Assembly (NCBI GenBank): GCA_905221605.1
Contig: CAJNDS010000146.1
Span: 151,503 to 215,502, forward strand
Length of the DNA: 64,000 nucleotides
Direction of reading: 5' to 3'
DNA from: Symbiodinium natans
Taxonomy: Eukaryota > Sar > Dinophyceae > Suessiales > Symbiodiniaceae
The position numbers were made by a program, and so were the translations under genes. Under the pieces are notes generated by a model. That model was not told where the DNA came from and searched no databases. It saw only the letters and a program-made list of their open reading frames with translations. Below, in pieces: positions 23,201-33,950 of this stretch (position 1 is the first letter of the stretch; the number at the start of each line of letters is the position of its first letter).

Positions 23201-24871
23201 AGGGTTTAGGGTTTAGGGTTTAGAGTTTAGGGGTCGGATTACCATTCCCTATGGCTAGGTTTCCCAAGAAAACTAAGAACGACAAGTCTACCCCGCAAGT
23301 ACTTCGCTACTCTTTGTTTAAGAAACCCCACGAAAAAAGAGCATTCTTTCCTCTAAGGGTGTTGGGGGGTTCTTAATCAAATACTAGTTCATCCGGACCC
23401 TAGCCAGCCCTAACCACTAAAAAGGAAACAAGGCTACTGCCGGGCATACTAGCAATAACTAGTATATTGCCCTAAACCCTAAACTCTAATGGTTGCCTAA
23501 AGGGGTAGGTATCCCAATGTGCCTTGAAACCCTAAACCGTTTGAAACGGCCGGGTCCTCGCAGTCGCGGCTGGCAGAAGACTGCCCCCGCGACAGCTGGG
23601 CTGGCTGAGGCTCCACCTGCGTGGGGCGGGAGGGCGATTTAGGGTTTAGGGATTTGGGGTTTAGGGTTTCTGGTTCAAGGTTTAGGGTTTGGGGTTTTAG
23701 GGTTTAGGGTTTTGGGGTTAGGGTTAGGGTTTAGGGTTTCAGGGTAATCCTCTTAGACCCAAGAATAAGGGGATGAGATCAAATATCCAAAAGGGCCTAC
23801 CCAGTAACCTGGGTTGAGGCTTCGTGATGAAGGCTGGTTGGAATGTCTGACTGCGTACCTGTACTTGGAGGTTCATGGTACTTATTCACCAATTATAACT
23901 GTACTTATGACTGTACTTCTAACCATCCTAGGGCAGTTAAGGGGCTTCTAAGTGGGTTACATGTGCAGTGATATAACTGGGTTAACAAGTACCATGAACC
24001 TCAACGTAGCGCACAAGATCTTTAATAACTTTCGGGACCAGGATGAGGGCAATTAGGGCTCATAATCCCCACAATCAACCCTAAACCCTAAACCCTAAAC
24101 CCTGAACCCTAAACCCTAAACCCTAAACCCTAAACCCTAAACCCTAAACCCTAAACCCTAAACCCTAAACCCTAAACCCTAAACCCTAAACCCGACCAGG
24201 ATGGCCTATTAGGCCTGATAATCCACAATCAACCCCCCAAAAGGGCCTTTGTAAGGGAGGTGCAGGGTATAATAGTCCATATCCTGGGAGGCTAGGCTTC
24301 GATCCTCAGGGTTTAGTGTTTAGGGTTTTTAGGGTTTAGGGTTTAGGGTTTAAGGTCCAGGGTTTAAGGTTTAGGGTGAAACACAATCAGGTCGTCAAGT
24401 GCATGTGTGAGAAGAAGGCTTCGTGGCACCTGGATAAGCCAGAGTCTTCAGGTAGTTACATGGCCCCTTCGTACGGGCCCTTACATGGGGGGCCCCTTAT
24501 ATACGCCCTACATACCCTATACATCCAGGGGCCAAGACTTCATAATTCTTTAAAGAAGGTGAGGGACCACCTTAAGGGACCATCTAACTACCCTGTCTTC
24601 AGGCTTGGGAGCTTCAGGGTAAGTCGCGTTTATGATTTAGGGTTTAGGGTCGAGGGTTACAGAGCATGGACTTTTGCTGGTTTCCCCCCCAAAACCTAAA
24701 CCGTTAGCAGTCGAAACACTCAACCCGAAGCCCATATTCACCCCCAAAGCACCCGAAAAACTGTAAACGCTCAAAACCTCTGATCCCTAAACCCGAAAAC
24801 CGTTGACTCCCCACCGCCGAATCCCGATGCTTCTTGTTTCTCCGCAGCGCGCGCTTCAGTGGCTCAAGTGC
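17897..24871 (-). CDS. unidentified multi-exon gene downstream of RPS11
   Basis: Provisional model. Exons: 24815-24871 (ALEPLKRALRRNKKHRDSA), 24385-24429 (VPRSLLLTHALDDLI), 23548-23616 (VEPQPAQLSRG...), 23063-23101, 21744-21769, 21485-21554 (serine-rich, ...STRASSEEP), 20589-20625 (EPPDEEKAQLAA), 19276-19322 (GAKRLMEEMGWTPEA) and 17897-17992 (IHALTTIDLKLGRTVLD...). Phases agree throughout, and most acceptors are AG|G. The middle is low-complexity and the later part helical. GAKRLMEEMGW faintly recalls a G-patch, but the glycine-rich remainder is missing, so no family is assigned. No in-frame ATG is visible near the first exon, which starts about 30 bp after the RPS11 stop; that exon also reads openly on the plus strand behind a good acceptor (near 24847). 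Treat the 5' part as weak. Confidence 0.38.
18129..18252. mobile_element. MITE-like family C, diverged copy
   Basis: aagctacaggggcccgaagt at the left and gggaccataaaaatagctac at the right, with cccaagggccgatccttcag inside. Confidence 0.65.
19098..19270. repeat. CCCTAAA array
   Basis: About 24 units with a few CCCCAAA and one CCTAAA; followed by probable exon 19276-19322. Confidence 0.93.
19909..20031. mobile_element. MITE-like family B, diverged copy
   Basis: Interior actgtacttataacccaact and right end ctgaacctccaagca fit family B; the left terminus is missing. Confidence 0.6.
20174..20522. repeat. C-rich tract, about 350 bp
   Basis: Almost pure C with isolated T, A and G. Poly-proline and poly-glycine ORFs on the two strands are artefacts. 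Probably slippage-expanded or an assembly-difficult tract. Confidence 0.92.
22362..22485. mobile_element. family E element, right end replaced by CCCTAAA
   Basis: Left arm ttcttaagggaggggggttc; interior repeats of aggtacttagggaaccttag type; right arm begins ccccccttgaacccc and then passes directly into a CCCTAAA array at about 22485. Confidence 0.75.
22514..22846 (-). pseudogene. fragment of a retroelement integrase (copia/rve-like)
   Basis: Reading on the minus strand gives a stretch resembling the catalytic core of LTR-retrotransposon integrases: VYSDNAYELEAAV, then H-N-T-S-R-A-Y, then NKAVIEREIRTVLEGTRANL. The acidic D of SDN and the E of IERE are about 31 residues apart, close to the DDE spacing of the family. 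Neither a reverse transcriptase nor an LTR is nearby. The fragment loses similarity at its 3' end about 20 bp before a CCCTAAA array (22484-22513), consistent with truncation at the telomere-type repeat. It sits inside an intron-like interval of the gene above and would not encode an active enzyme. Confidence 0.7.
23307..23388. mobile_element. MITE-like family G, short copy
   Basis: ctactctttgtttaagaaac and ggttcttaatcaaatactag as inverted ends; about 82 bp. Confidence 0.68.
23861..24008. mobile_element. MITE-like family B element
   Basis: About 148 bp. gtacttggaggttcatggta at the left, accatgaacctcaacgta at the right, with a duplicated gactgtactt motif inside. Confidence 0.82.
24451..24593. 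mobile_element. MITE-like family C element, intact
   Basis: 143 bp. Inverted ends ggtagttacatggccccttc and a mirrored ggaccatctaactaccc; interior ccccttatatac and cttcataattctttaaagaa. Serves as reference for the interrupted copies. Confidence 0.82.
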
Positions 24872-24902
24872 CTGCCAGCATCTATAGACACTCCGCAACC
24901 TC

Positions 24903-27900
24903 TCAGAACAAGGCGAACCTCAGCTAGTTGCTGGACAAAGCACATGCGCAGCCTAAAACGAGGAACGGTGGGGGTGGGGACTTAAATTCTAGGGTTCTTA
25001 AGGGAGGGAAGGGGTAGGTACCTATAGGGAACCTTAAGGAAACATAGGGAGAGTATCTTCAACCCCCCTCCCTCAAGAACCCTATAATGAAAACCGTAAA
25101 CCCCAAACCCAAACCCCAAACCCCAAACCCCAAACCCTAAACCCTAAACCCTAAACCTTAAACAAACCCCTCACAACCCAGACCCTCAAAACTCCAAACC
25201 CTCAGAACCCCCATTTGCTTAAGAACCACCCAAAAGATTACTGTAGACATGTTCTTCCTTAAGGGGAACTATATGGATTATTAACTCTTGTTGTTTTGTT
25301 TTTTGGGGGGGTGGGGGGGTAATCCCGAAACGCCGAACCCAAACCTGGCGAGTGGCTGCTTCCGCGCCGAACCAAAAATCTGGTTCTTGTCCACCTTGCT
25401 CAAGGCAGCGCAAGGGTACAAGCGCCTAACTTAGGGCTTTGGGGTCTCGTAGTGTACTCCCAAAAACCTTAGGGTTAGGGTTTTGGCCTAAACCCTAAAC
25501 CCTAAATCCCAAGCCCTAAGCCCTAAACTCTAAACCCTAAACCCTACTTAGGGCTTAGGGCTTCGGAGCCTTGAGGACGTTGAAGCGCACGGTCTTCGCA
25601 AGGGGGCGGCACTGGCCCGCCGTGATGATATCGCCCTGTGCAGCTTCGCTTCGTTGTCAGGGCTCTGTTTAGGGTTTCTAAGGTTCAGGTGTAAGGTTTA
25701 GGGTTTAGGGTTTAGGGTTTAGGGTTTAGGGTTTAGGGTTTAGGGTTTAGGGTATAGGGTATAGGGTTCATGAGGTTTAGGGCTTAGGGGCTTCTGAAGG
25801 GTTTAGGGACTTGTTGCTTCGGATTTCTGTAGGGTTTATGGCTTTGGCGGTTGGAGGCTTTGGGGCTATTTTTAGGGGGGGAGGGTTCAGGGTTTAGAGC
25901 TTGGGGGTTTCAGGATTAGCTTGGTAGCCTGTTTGGGTTTGGTGATTTTATCCGGGAACCCAGATCCCCCCCCCCCCCCCCCCGTGAAAAGGGTAAAGGG
26001 TACCACGGGGATGCCAAGAAGGAGTTTATAGCTTTGGAGTTTCAGGATTAGAGTTCCAGGGATTCAGAGCCTCAGGGTTTTCGGAATTGGGGGGGGTCTT
26101 GGGCTTCAAGGTTTTGGGCTTCGGGAGGTTTAGGACTAGGGTCTACCGTATTATTTAAAAGGGCATCCCAGGGTTAAGGGATGCACTTCAAACCGTTAAA
26201 CCCTGGACCCGATCTATACCTCAACCCCAAGGCTTGCCGGCTACACCCTGAACCCAAAGCCATCAAACCTGCTTCAGGAAATCAGGGTGTCTGGAGCCCC
26301 TAAACCCATGGGCCCCTTCAACACACCCTCAACCTGAGAACGCCCTCTTGTGAGCCCTAAACCCTAAACCCTAAACCCTAAACCCTAAGCCCTAAACCCT
26401 AAGCCCTAAGCCCTAAACCCTAAACCCTAAACCCTAAACCCTAAGCCCTAAACCCTAAACCCTACACCGGCCTCCTTGGGCTCAAAGGCCGGGGAGCAAT
26501 GCACTGCCATGTTGCCTTGGTCGCCCAGAAACCATATTCTGATATAGCAGGGTTCAGGTTTAGGGTTTAGGGTTTAGGGTTTAGGGTTTAGGGTTTAGGG
26601 TTTAGCGTTTAGGGTGTAGGGGTTTAGGGTTTAGGGTTTAGGGTTTAGGGTTTAGGGTCTAGGGTTTAGGGTTTAGTAAGGGCGCCCTGTTATTGGGTTG
26701 GCTCTTGTTATCAGGGGAACCCAGAAGCCAAAAACAGGGTAAGGGGTACAAACCCTAAACCCTAAACCCTAAACCCTGAACCCCGAACCCTAAACCCTAA
26801 ACCCTAAACCCTAAACCCTAAACCCTAAACCCTAAACCCTAAACCCTAAACCCTAAACCCTAAACCCTAAACCCTAAACCGCTGGGCTGACAAGTCGCTG
26901 TGGCGCTTCTCGAAGCGGTTGAACTTCCTGCGCTGCTCTTTTTTAGGGGTTTAGGGTTTAGGGTTTAGGGTTTAGGGTTTAGGGTTTAGGGTTTAGGGTT
27001 TAGGGTTTAGGGTTTAGGGTTTCTTTGTGGCCAAGGGTGAGGAGGGTTTAGGGTTGAGGGTGTTTAGGGGTTTAGGGTGAACCCTGGGTTCAGGGTATAT
27101 GCAAGCTTCTGATTTTTCACAAAAAGTGACAGGAGTAGTTTACTTAACTTAATGAAGCCTCTTAGAGCCCACAATGCAACTGATCTTCGTATATACCCCT
27201 CCTATACCCGATAAGAACCCTTCAAAGGAGCTAAGGGTCCCTATTAAGGGCCCATATTAGACTACCCTTACAAATGGAGCAGTTGCACCACTGGCTCAAG
27301 AATACGTGGTAGCAACTTACATTCCAAGAGCAAGGAGTAACCTAGGAATCAAAAAGGTGTGCCCTTTTTGATTTACAGGAGGAGGGAGCCTAAACCCTAA
27401 ACTAAGGGAATAAGGGCCTAATTTGGGTCGTAGACTCGGAGGCATACCAGCCCGGTTTAGGGATTAGGGTTGAGGGTTTTGGATTTAGGGTTTAGGGTTG
27501 AGGGTTGAGGGTTTAGGGTTTAGGGTTGAGGCTTTCGTAGGGTCACTACCACTTTTCCATCCGTCGAAAGGCAAGGGCCGCACCTGCGGCTTTTATAGGG
27601 AGCTCGCGGGGCACGAAGAGGGCTGAGTTGACTTGATGGCCCCAGAGCTCGCCCTAAACCCTAAACCCTAAACCCTAAACCCTAAACCCTAAACCCTAAA
27701 CCCTAAACCCTAAACCCTAAACTCAGGAGCCCATGCTTCAGAGCCCATTTCAGCAAAGACCTTGACTGAAGGCCCCGGAGGATTCCAAAAACTTAGCAAC
27801 AGAAAGTGTGCCCTCTCTTCCCAGACTCCTGCGAGAATCTCGAATGTAAACCCGGTTTAGGGTTTAGGGTTCCCCAGGTTTCCCATAACACCCTTCAAGC

Positions 27901-30900
27901 CCGGAACCTTGCACCCCAGTGCCCAGGTGTGGGATCGGGGCGCTGAGCAATTTGACGCTGCTTGGTGGCAGGCGCGGGTCCTGATGTAGTGCAAGTAGTT
28001 TCGCCGGATGATGATCGTGCGCCTTCCGGAATGAGGGTAGCCGGGTAACCATTTTCTAATTAGGGTTGTATCATCAAGGTTTAGTGTCATAAGGGGACCC
28101 GGTTTGGAGTTTAGGGTTTAGGGTTTAGGGTACCCTTTTTGGGGGGTTGGTTACTTTACAAGGGAACCTTGGACCACAAAAAAAACGGGTACACTGGGCT
28201 ACCCCTAAGAGTGAGTGCCGTTTCAGACAGGGGCTGCCCTAGTTCAAATGGAAGTTCTTTGGGTAGGTTGTCTCACAATGATTCATGTAGGGGTGTTCGG
28301 GGGGTCATATTCGCAGTTTGGGCTCCTGAGAGTAGCTTGCCGCGGCTTTCTTGGTTACTCGGTGGGCGCTTTGCGGCGACAGCAGAAACTGCCCCACTAT
28401 GGAAGGAAAACATCCAGAGACCCCAAATCGCTTGTAAAACCCTGAACACTTGGCTCTAAGGGTAGTTACATGGTCCCTTAGTATGGGCCCGTAAAAGGGC
28501 TCCCCTGAAGTACCCTTTATGCACAACCCAAGGGCCCATCCTTCATCATCTCCGGCCACAGTGAGCCGATGTCTATGACACCCGGTGGACCACGAACCCT
28601 TGAACCATCTTGCTCTGGTTCATAGTTGGGATAGTAATAAAATTTTAAAAATTTTTATTCCTTATTGAGTTTAAGTACCCTTAAAAATGTAAAATGTTAC
28701 CCCACTATGATAGAGATTCACTGTGGCATACAGAAAAAAACCCAACCAATGGCGCGATGGTGCTCACAGTGGCTGACGCACTCAGGGTTTAGGGTTTAGG
28801 GTTTAGGGTTTAGGGTTTAGGGTTTAGGGTTATAGGGTTGAGGGTTCAAGTTTCAGGGTGATCCCGTACAAAATACCCAAAACGAAGAGCAGGGCCGACA
28901 AAGCTTCAACCCTTTAGCCCTAAACTGACAACCCTCAACCCGAAACCCTCAACACCAAAGCAACCCAAAACCGCAAAAACGCTGGGGCAGGCTTGGGGGG
29001 GACCCTAGAAACATTACGTTGTTTACGGCTTTAGAAGGGTTATGTAGGGCTTAAGGGCAAAAAACGTTCAACAAATATGCTCAAACCAACCCCTGAAACC
29101 CCTAAACCCTAAACCTTAAACGCTAAACCCTAAACCCTAAACCCTAAACCGCCAAAAAAGACGTCCCGGCTTCATCTTGGTGGAGATGCACATGCCCTTG
29201 AGGATGGCCCCACGGATGCTGACGTTCCTTTGGAGTGGGTTTGGGGTTTAGGGTTTAGGGTTTAGGGTTTAGGGTTTAGGGTTTAGGGTTTAGGGTTTAG
29301 GGTTTAGGGTGCGATGGTTTTTGGGGCATGTTGGCTTAGAGGGCTGTAGGCCTGGCCCTTGGCTGCCAAGGGCCTCCCCGAACCAGGGCTCGGCTAAGGG
29401 CCTAGAAAGCCCCAAAAACCCACCAAAAGGCTTCAAAAGCTGCAAAACCCCTTAATCAGCAATGAACTCTACGGACCCACGTGCCTCAGGCCCGAAAAGG
29501 ACCGAGGCTACCCCGAACCCCAGCCTAAACCCTGACACCGCAAAACCCTGCGACGGCCTTCAAGCAAATACGGGCCTCCACGGGCTCTAACGTGCCGAAG
29601 GCCCGAAAAGGGCCGAGGCTACCCCGAACCCCAGCTTAAACCCTAACACCGCAAAACCCTCAAGGGCCCTATCTTGCCGAAGGCCCGAAAAGGGCCGACG
29701 CTACCCCGAGCCCGAGCTTAAACCCTAGCGATTGAAAGACTCATTGGCGAAAAATTCATTCATAGGTTCCCTGACCTTGAAATGAATAAAGCCTGAGAGG
29801 CTCAGGGTGAAGGCTCTAGGGGGAGGGGGGGGGAGGGAGGGCGGGGGAGGGGGGGGGGGAGGGGGGAGGGGGGGGGGAGCGGGGGGGGAGCGGGGGGGGA
29901 GCGGGGGGGGGGGAGGGGGAGGAGGGGGGGCGGGGGGAGGGGGGGGCGGGGGAGCGAGCCCTAATCAGCCCCAATAAGCCCTAATAAGCCCTAAACCCTA
30001 AACCCCAAACCCCAAACGGCAAGAAGCAGGACTCTCTAGGTTCATCGCGCTAAAACGGCCAACAGCCTGGTCTTCCCTGGGAAGTCCTTTCAACTACTGT
30101 TTGCTTAAGAACCCACAAAAAATAAATCATAGCTATCCCTATATTTGCCCGATGAGGAAGACTCCTTTCTATCTCTGGGGGCGGAGTTCCTAAGCAAATA
30201 GTAGTCCAAAAAACAAGATAAACATCCCTATATTGCCCTTATGAGGTAGACTTGGTGCGAAGCCAACTTGGGATGTTCCCCTTTATACTCACAGTCCTTA
30301 ATTGGGATTATAGTACCCACAGGACTGTTAGTATAAGGGGGAACATCCCACTGTGCAACAACAATGCTTGCATTTCATGTCTCTCGTTTGTTTGTTGTTG
30401 CTTTGTTCTATTCGTACGTAAAACAAGACTTTTGCGGGGTCCTTAAGCTAGTCAGCTAACCCTAGTTATGTTGAGAACTGAGTCGTGATCAAGAAGAGCT
30501 CTGGGGCACAGGCCCTGTGAAGGGGCACTTCTTGTCAACAAAGTTGCCTGGCAGGTGTGGGAGTTTACGAAAATAAAGGACCCCTATAATAACCCCCCCC
30601 CCCAAATAGTAGGATTCCCTTATCATAACGACCCCAAAAAGGTACCAAGCCCCCGTGTGCGCGGTGCAAGGGCTCAGAGGTTCCAGGGGGTATGGTTGGC
30701 CATCCCCGTTGATACCTCTGAAAAACAATCCTGAAGATAAGGCTACGGTTTAGGGTTTAGGGTTTAGGGTTTAGGGTTTAGGGTTTAGGGTTTAGGATTT
30801 AGAGTTCAGGGTTCAGGGTTCAGGGTTTAGGGTTTAGGGTCAAATGAAAAAATGTCCGGGAGGGCCCACCAAGGGCACTTAGGGCCGAAGGTTCAGGGTG

Positions 30901-33077
30901 TTTAGGCCTAAAACCTCACCCTAAACCCGACACCCTAAGTTCCTAAGCCCTGAAGCTCAACACTAACCCTCAGGGTCCCCGGCTGGTTCGGAGCCTGTGC
31001 GCATGAATGAGCTGTATGCTGCAGCTTGTCCCTAAACCCTGAACTTTAAACCCTAAACGCCCTAAACCCTCAACCCTTAGCAAACTGGGGTCTAGGGACT
31101 CGAGATGAAACTCTCATCCGCAACGCCAAGCCCCAAGCCCTAAACTTCCCAAGCACGAAACTCTAAACCCTTAAACCCTTAAACCCTTAAACCCTTAAAC
31201 CCTTAAACCCTTAAACCCTTAAACCCTTAAACCCTTAAACCCTTAAACCCTTAAACCCTTAAACCCTAAACCCTAAACCCTTAAAGCCCTAAGGCACTAA
31301 ACCCTAAACCCTAAACCCTTAAAGCCCTAAAAGGCACTGAACCTTAGAAAGCAAGGCCCCCGCCTTGGATGGCCTCCTTAGGCGTGGCGAAGCCCAAGCC
31401 GACTTTTCGGTAGTACCTCCCAAAGGCTAGGGCTTAGGGTTTGGGATTTCGGGTTTAGGGTTTGGGATTTAGGGTTTAGGGTTTGGGATTTCGGGTTTAG
31501 GGTTTAGGGTGTGGGATTTAGAGTTTAGAGCTTGGAGTTTAGGCCTTGGGATGTTAAGGTCTGTTGGAGCTTCAATGGCTTGCTTGGAGGTTCAAGAGGC
31601 TGACTAACTCGCTGCAGTTGGGGTTCTAAGCCAACCGATGATTGGGGCAACCTACACCCTAAACGTTGTAAACCCTACAGAAGGCGGGGCTAGAGCCCGA
31701 ATGATATCCAGTTGCTACGTCCCATTAACCTTCGTAGCCTCCTTGAAGTTATAGAGTTCTTTTTTTGGGGGGGGTCAAGGGGGGTCTGTGACCCCAGGTT
31801 CCCGAATAATTACTCCCCACTACTCCTTATAAGGCCCCCTAGCTACTCCCATTTTGAACCCTAAGCCCTAAACCCTAAACCCTAACCACACTAAAAAAAG
31901 TCCAACCTCCCGGCCCTGGATGCCCAATCCTCCAAACCCAAGAATCCTAACTTGCCCCGCTCAGCCCCGATCCCCAAGCCCCAAGCCTTCAGGGTTTAGG
32001 GTTTAGGGTTTAGAGTTCAGGGTTGAGGGTTTAGGGTTTGGGGCTTGGGGCTTAAGGCAACCGTAGCCCCCCACCCCAACCCCCCCTCCGCCCCCCCGCG
32101 GCCCCCTCGGAAGCCCGAAAAACCATCTAAAACTCCAAACCCTAAAAGCTAAACCCTAAACCCTAAACAAGCCCCCCCCCCCTCCCCCTCCCCCCCTCCC
32201 CCCTCCCCCCTCACCCCCCCCCCTCCCCCCTACCCCCTCCACCCCTCCCCCCCTCCCCCCCCTCCCCTCCCCCCTTTCCCCCCTTCCCTAAGCCTTAGAG
32301 ACCCGAAAGCCTCTGGGGCTTCTTGGTCTTCTTGGCCACAGCACGCTTCGAGCCGATGAAGATGGCGTCCTGCCGGAGAGGGATGTAGGGTTGGGGTTTA
32401 GGGTTTAGGGTTTAGGGTTTAGGGTTTAGGGTTTAGGGTTTAGGGTTTAGGGTTTAGGGTTTAGGGTTTAGGGTTTAGGGTTTTTAGGGTTTAGGGTTTA
32501 GGGTTTAGGGTTTAGGGTTTAGGGTTTAGGGTTTAGGGTTTAGGGTTTAGGGTTTAGGGTTTAGGGTTTGGGGGGTTTGGGGTTTGGGGTTTGGGTTGGG
32601 GTTTGGGGTTTGGGGTTTGGGGTTTGGGGTTTGGGGTTTGGGGTTTGGGGTTTGGGGTTTGGGGTTTGGGGTTTGGGGTTTGGGGTTTGGGGTTTGGGGT
32701 TTCGAGTTTGGGGTTTGGGGTTTGGGGTTTAGGGTTTAGGTTTAGGGTTTAGGGTTTAGGGTTTAGGGTTTAGGGTTTAGGGTTTAGGGTTTAGGGTTTA
32801 GTGCTACGGCTGTTTCAGGGATGGAGGGTTTTGGGAAAGAGACTTCGGTTTTTTTGCCGTTCTATTCTTGGGATTCGGGCTTCGGTTGGTCCGAGCCCCG
32901 GGATTTAAAGAAACGCCTAGACCCTAAACGCTAAGGGCAATAGGGTTTAAGCGTCCAGGGGGTGTGGCGGCTGAAGGGTCAAAAGGTTTAAGGGTCGAAG
33001 GGGTGTAGGGCTTTAAAATACTTGAGATGAGGGCCGCTATCCTGCCCTCCCGAACACCCCCAAAAACCCTTAAAACG

Positions 33078-33112
<35 letters not shown>

Positions 33113-33895
33113 CGGTGCAACGACTATAGGCGGTTCAGCACAAGGGGTAGGGGCTCCTTGGAAGTTTTTTCACCCCAACCCCAACGCCCCCCACCCCTTT
33201 CTTCCCACCCCCACACCCACACCCCCTCCCAACTGCCCTACAGCCCAACCCAAAGCCCTAAGGCTAGCCTAAAGACAAGAGCATGAGAGTGAAGGTTCTT
33301 GAGGGATTAGGGTTCTGGGTATAGGGTGTAGGGTTAGGGGTTTGGGATTTCGGGACTAGGGTTGAGGTTTCACGGGGGGGTTGCCTATGTTGCAACCTTA
33401 CGCCAACCACTCCAAGAGTTCAAAGCCTCTACCCCCCCATTCCCACACAACGTCCTCAAACCCCCGAACCCTGGTTTAGGGGTTTCGGTTTAGGGTTTAG
33501 GGTGTAGAGTTTAGCGTTTAGGCTTTAGGGTAACAACAATTTCCGGCTTTGAGGGTTGAGAGGTTTCGGGCCTCTTGGGTCGGCGGCCTGAGCCAGAGGC
33601 TCCTAAATTTTTGAGTCGTCAAAAGACCTGGTAGCCTAGAAAAGGGTACCCTTTCTCGGGTTGGTTACTTTTTCAGGGAACCTTGAACCAAAAAAATGGT
33701 CAAGGGTACCACTGGGCTACCAAGAAGAGGGCTAGCTTTGCAGAGGTACACCCTTATAAAGGGTGTACCTTGGAGGAGTCCTATTGAGAGGATAGAAGGA
33801 TTGGGGCTAAACCCTAAACCCTAGACCCCAAGCCCTCAACCCTAAACCCTCAACCCTGCTGCCTGCTTCTGGAAGGCCTTCTCGTTCTGATCCAT
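24903..33895 (-). CDS. RPS11: 40S ribosomal protein S11 (uS17), complete, 11 exons
   Basis: Structural protein of the small ribosomal subunit, binding 18S rRNA. Exons: 33863-33895 ([14 protein letters not shown]), 32311-32369, 31364-31416 ([13 protein letters not shown]), 30514-30547 ([10 protein letters not shown]), 29171-29227 ([18 protein letters not shown]), 27981-28022 ([13 protein letters not shown]), 26899-26927 (KFNRFEKRH), 26472-26515, 25570-25635 ([15 protein letters not shown]), 25357-25394 ([10 protein letters not shown]), 24903-24918 (FALF, stop TGA). Together they give 471 nt, 156 residues, the normal S11 size, with every phase matching and no internal stop. All ten acceptors are AG|G. 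Nine donors are GC and one (after 27981) is GA; none is GT. Introns run from 175 to about 1,490 bp and most contain telomere-type arrays. The coiled-coil gene ends about 55 bp upstream, which suggests polycistronic transcription with trans-splicing. Confidence 0.95.
24988..25086. mobile_element. MITE-like family E element
   Basis: tagggttcttaagggaggg at the left and ctccctcaagaaccctata at the right; interior gtacctatagggaacctta. About 99 bp. Confidence 0.8.
26748..27021. repeat. CCCTAAA array and TTTAGGG array flanking an RPS11 exon
   Basis: A CCCTAAA array (26748-26880) lies a few bases downstream of RPS11 exon 26899-26927, and a TTTAGGG array (26944-27021) lies just upstream. The 29-bp exon is enclosed by telomere-type repeat in opposite orientations. 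Confidence 0.93.
28128..28203. mobile_element. family I element
   Basis: gggtacccttttt, ggttggttactttacaaggg, then cgggtacactgggctacc. About 76 bp; the left end adjoins a TTTAGGG array. Confidence 0.7.
28459..28548. mobile_element. family C element, right end missing
   Basis: Left end agggtagttacatggtccct through cccaagggcccatccttca; sequence after 28548 does not continue the family. Confidence 0.7.
29818..29955. repeat. G-rich tract
   Basis: Almost pure G with isolated A and C over about 135 bp, in an RPS11 intron. Comparable C tract at 32167-32285. Confidence 0.9.
30094..30204. mobile_element. MITE-like family G element
   Basis: ctactgtttgcttaagaacc and gttcctaagcaaatagtag are inverted ends; the interior has atccctatatttgccc. 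A second partial copy follows to 30251. Confidence 0.78.
30266..30350. mobile_element. MITE-like family F element, intact
   Basis: 85 bp. acttgggatgttccccttta-type left end and taagggggaacatccca at the right; the two halves carry cagtcctta and its inverse. Confidence 0.85.
30558..30645. mobile_element. family K element (RPS11 intron)
   Basis: ggagtttacgaaaataaagg, a C-run, then agtaggattcccttatcata and gaccccaaaaaggtacc. Shared with 58880-58992. Confidence 0.62.
31155..31265. repeat. CCCTTAAA variant array
   Basis: About 13 units of an 8-base CCCTTAAA variant in the RPS11 intron upstream of exon 31364-31416. Confidence 0.92.
32385..32800. repeat. composite TTTAGGG / TTTGGGG / TTTAGGG array
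   Basis: About 26 TTTAGGG units, then about 20 TTTGGGG units, then about 9 TTTAGGG units. The uniform TTTGGGG block inside a TTTAGGG array indicates expansion of a single mutated unit. Confidence 0.93.
33044..33610. repeat. dispersed repeat, copy 2 (first copy at 395-725)
   Basis: Blocks match the copy at 395-725 in the same order: cccccaaaaac, a G-run (about 33080-33111), ggtcggtgca, ggcggttcagcaca (from 33130), and at the far end gggtcggcggcctgagcc with gaggctcctaaattt (33579-33610). Its interior has TTTAGGG-like sequence not found in the other copy. It lies in the first RPS11 intron. Confidence 0.5.
33630..33721. mobile_element. family I short inverted-repeat element
   Basis: ggtagcctagaaaagggtac and caagggtaccactgggctac as inverted ends; interior ttggttactttttcagggaa. 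Related copies at 28128-28203 and a fragment near 10398-10447. Confidence 0.72.
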
Positions 33896-33950
33896 GGCCT
33901 TGCCATTCAGATTCAGGGGTTGCGGCTACGGGGCCAGACCCATAATGCCC

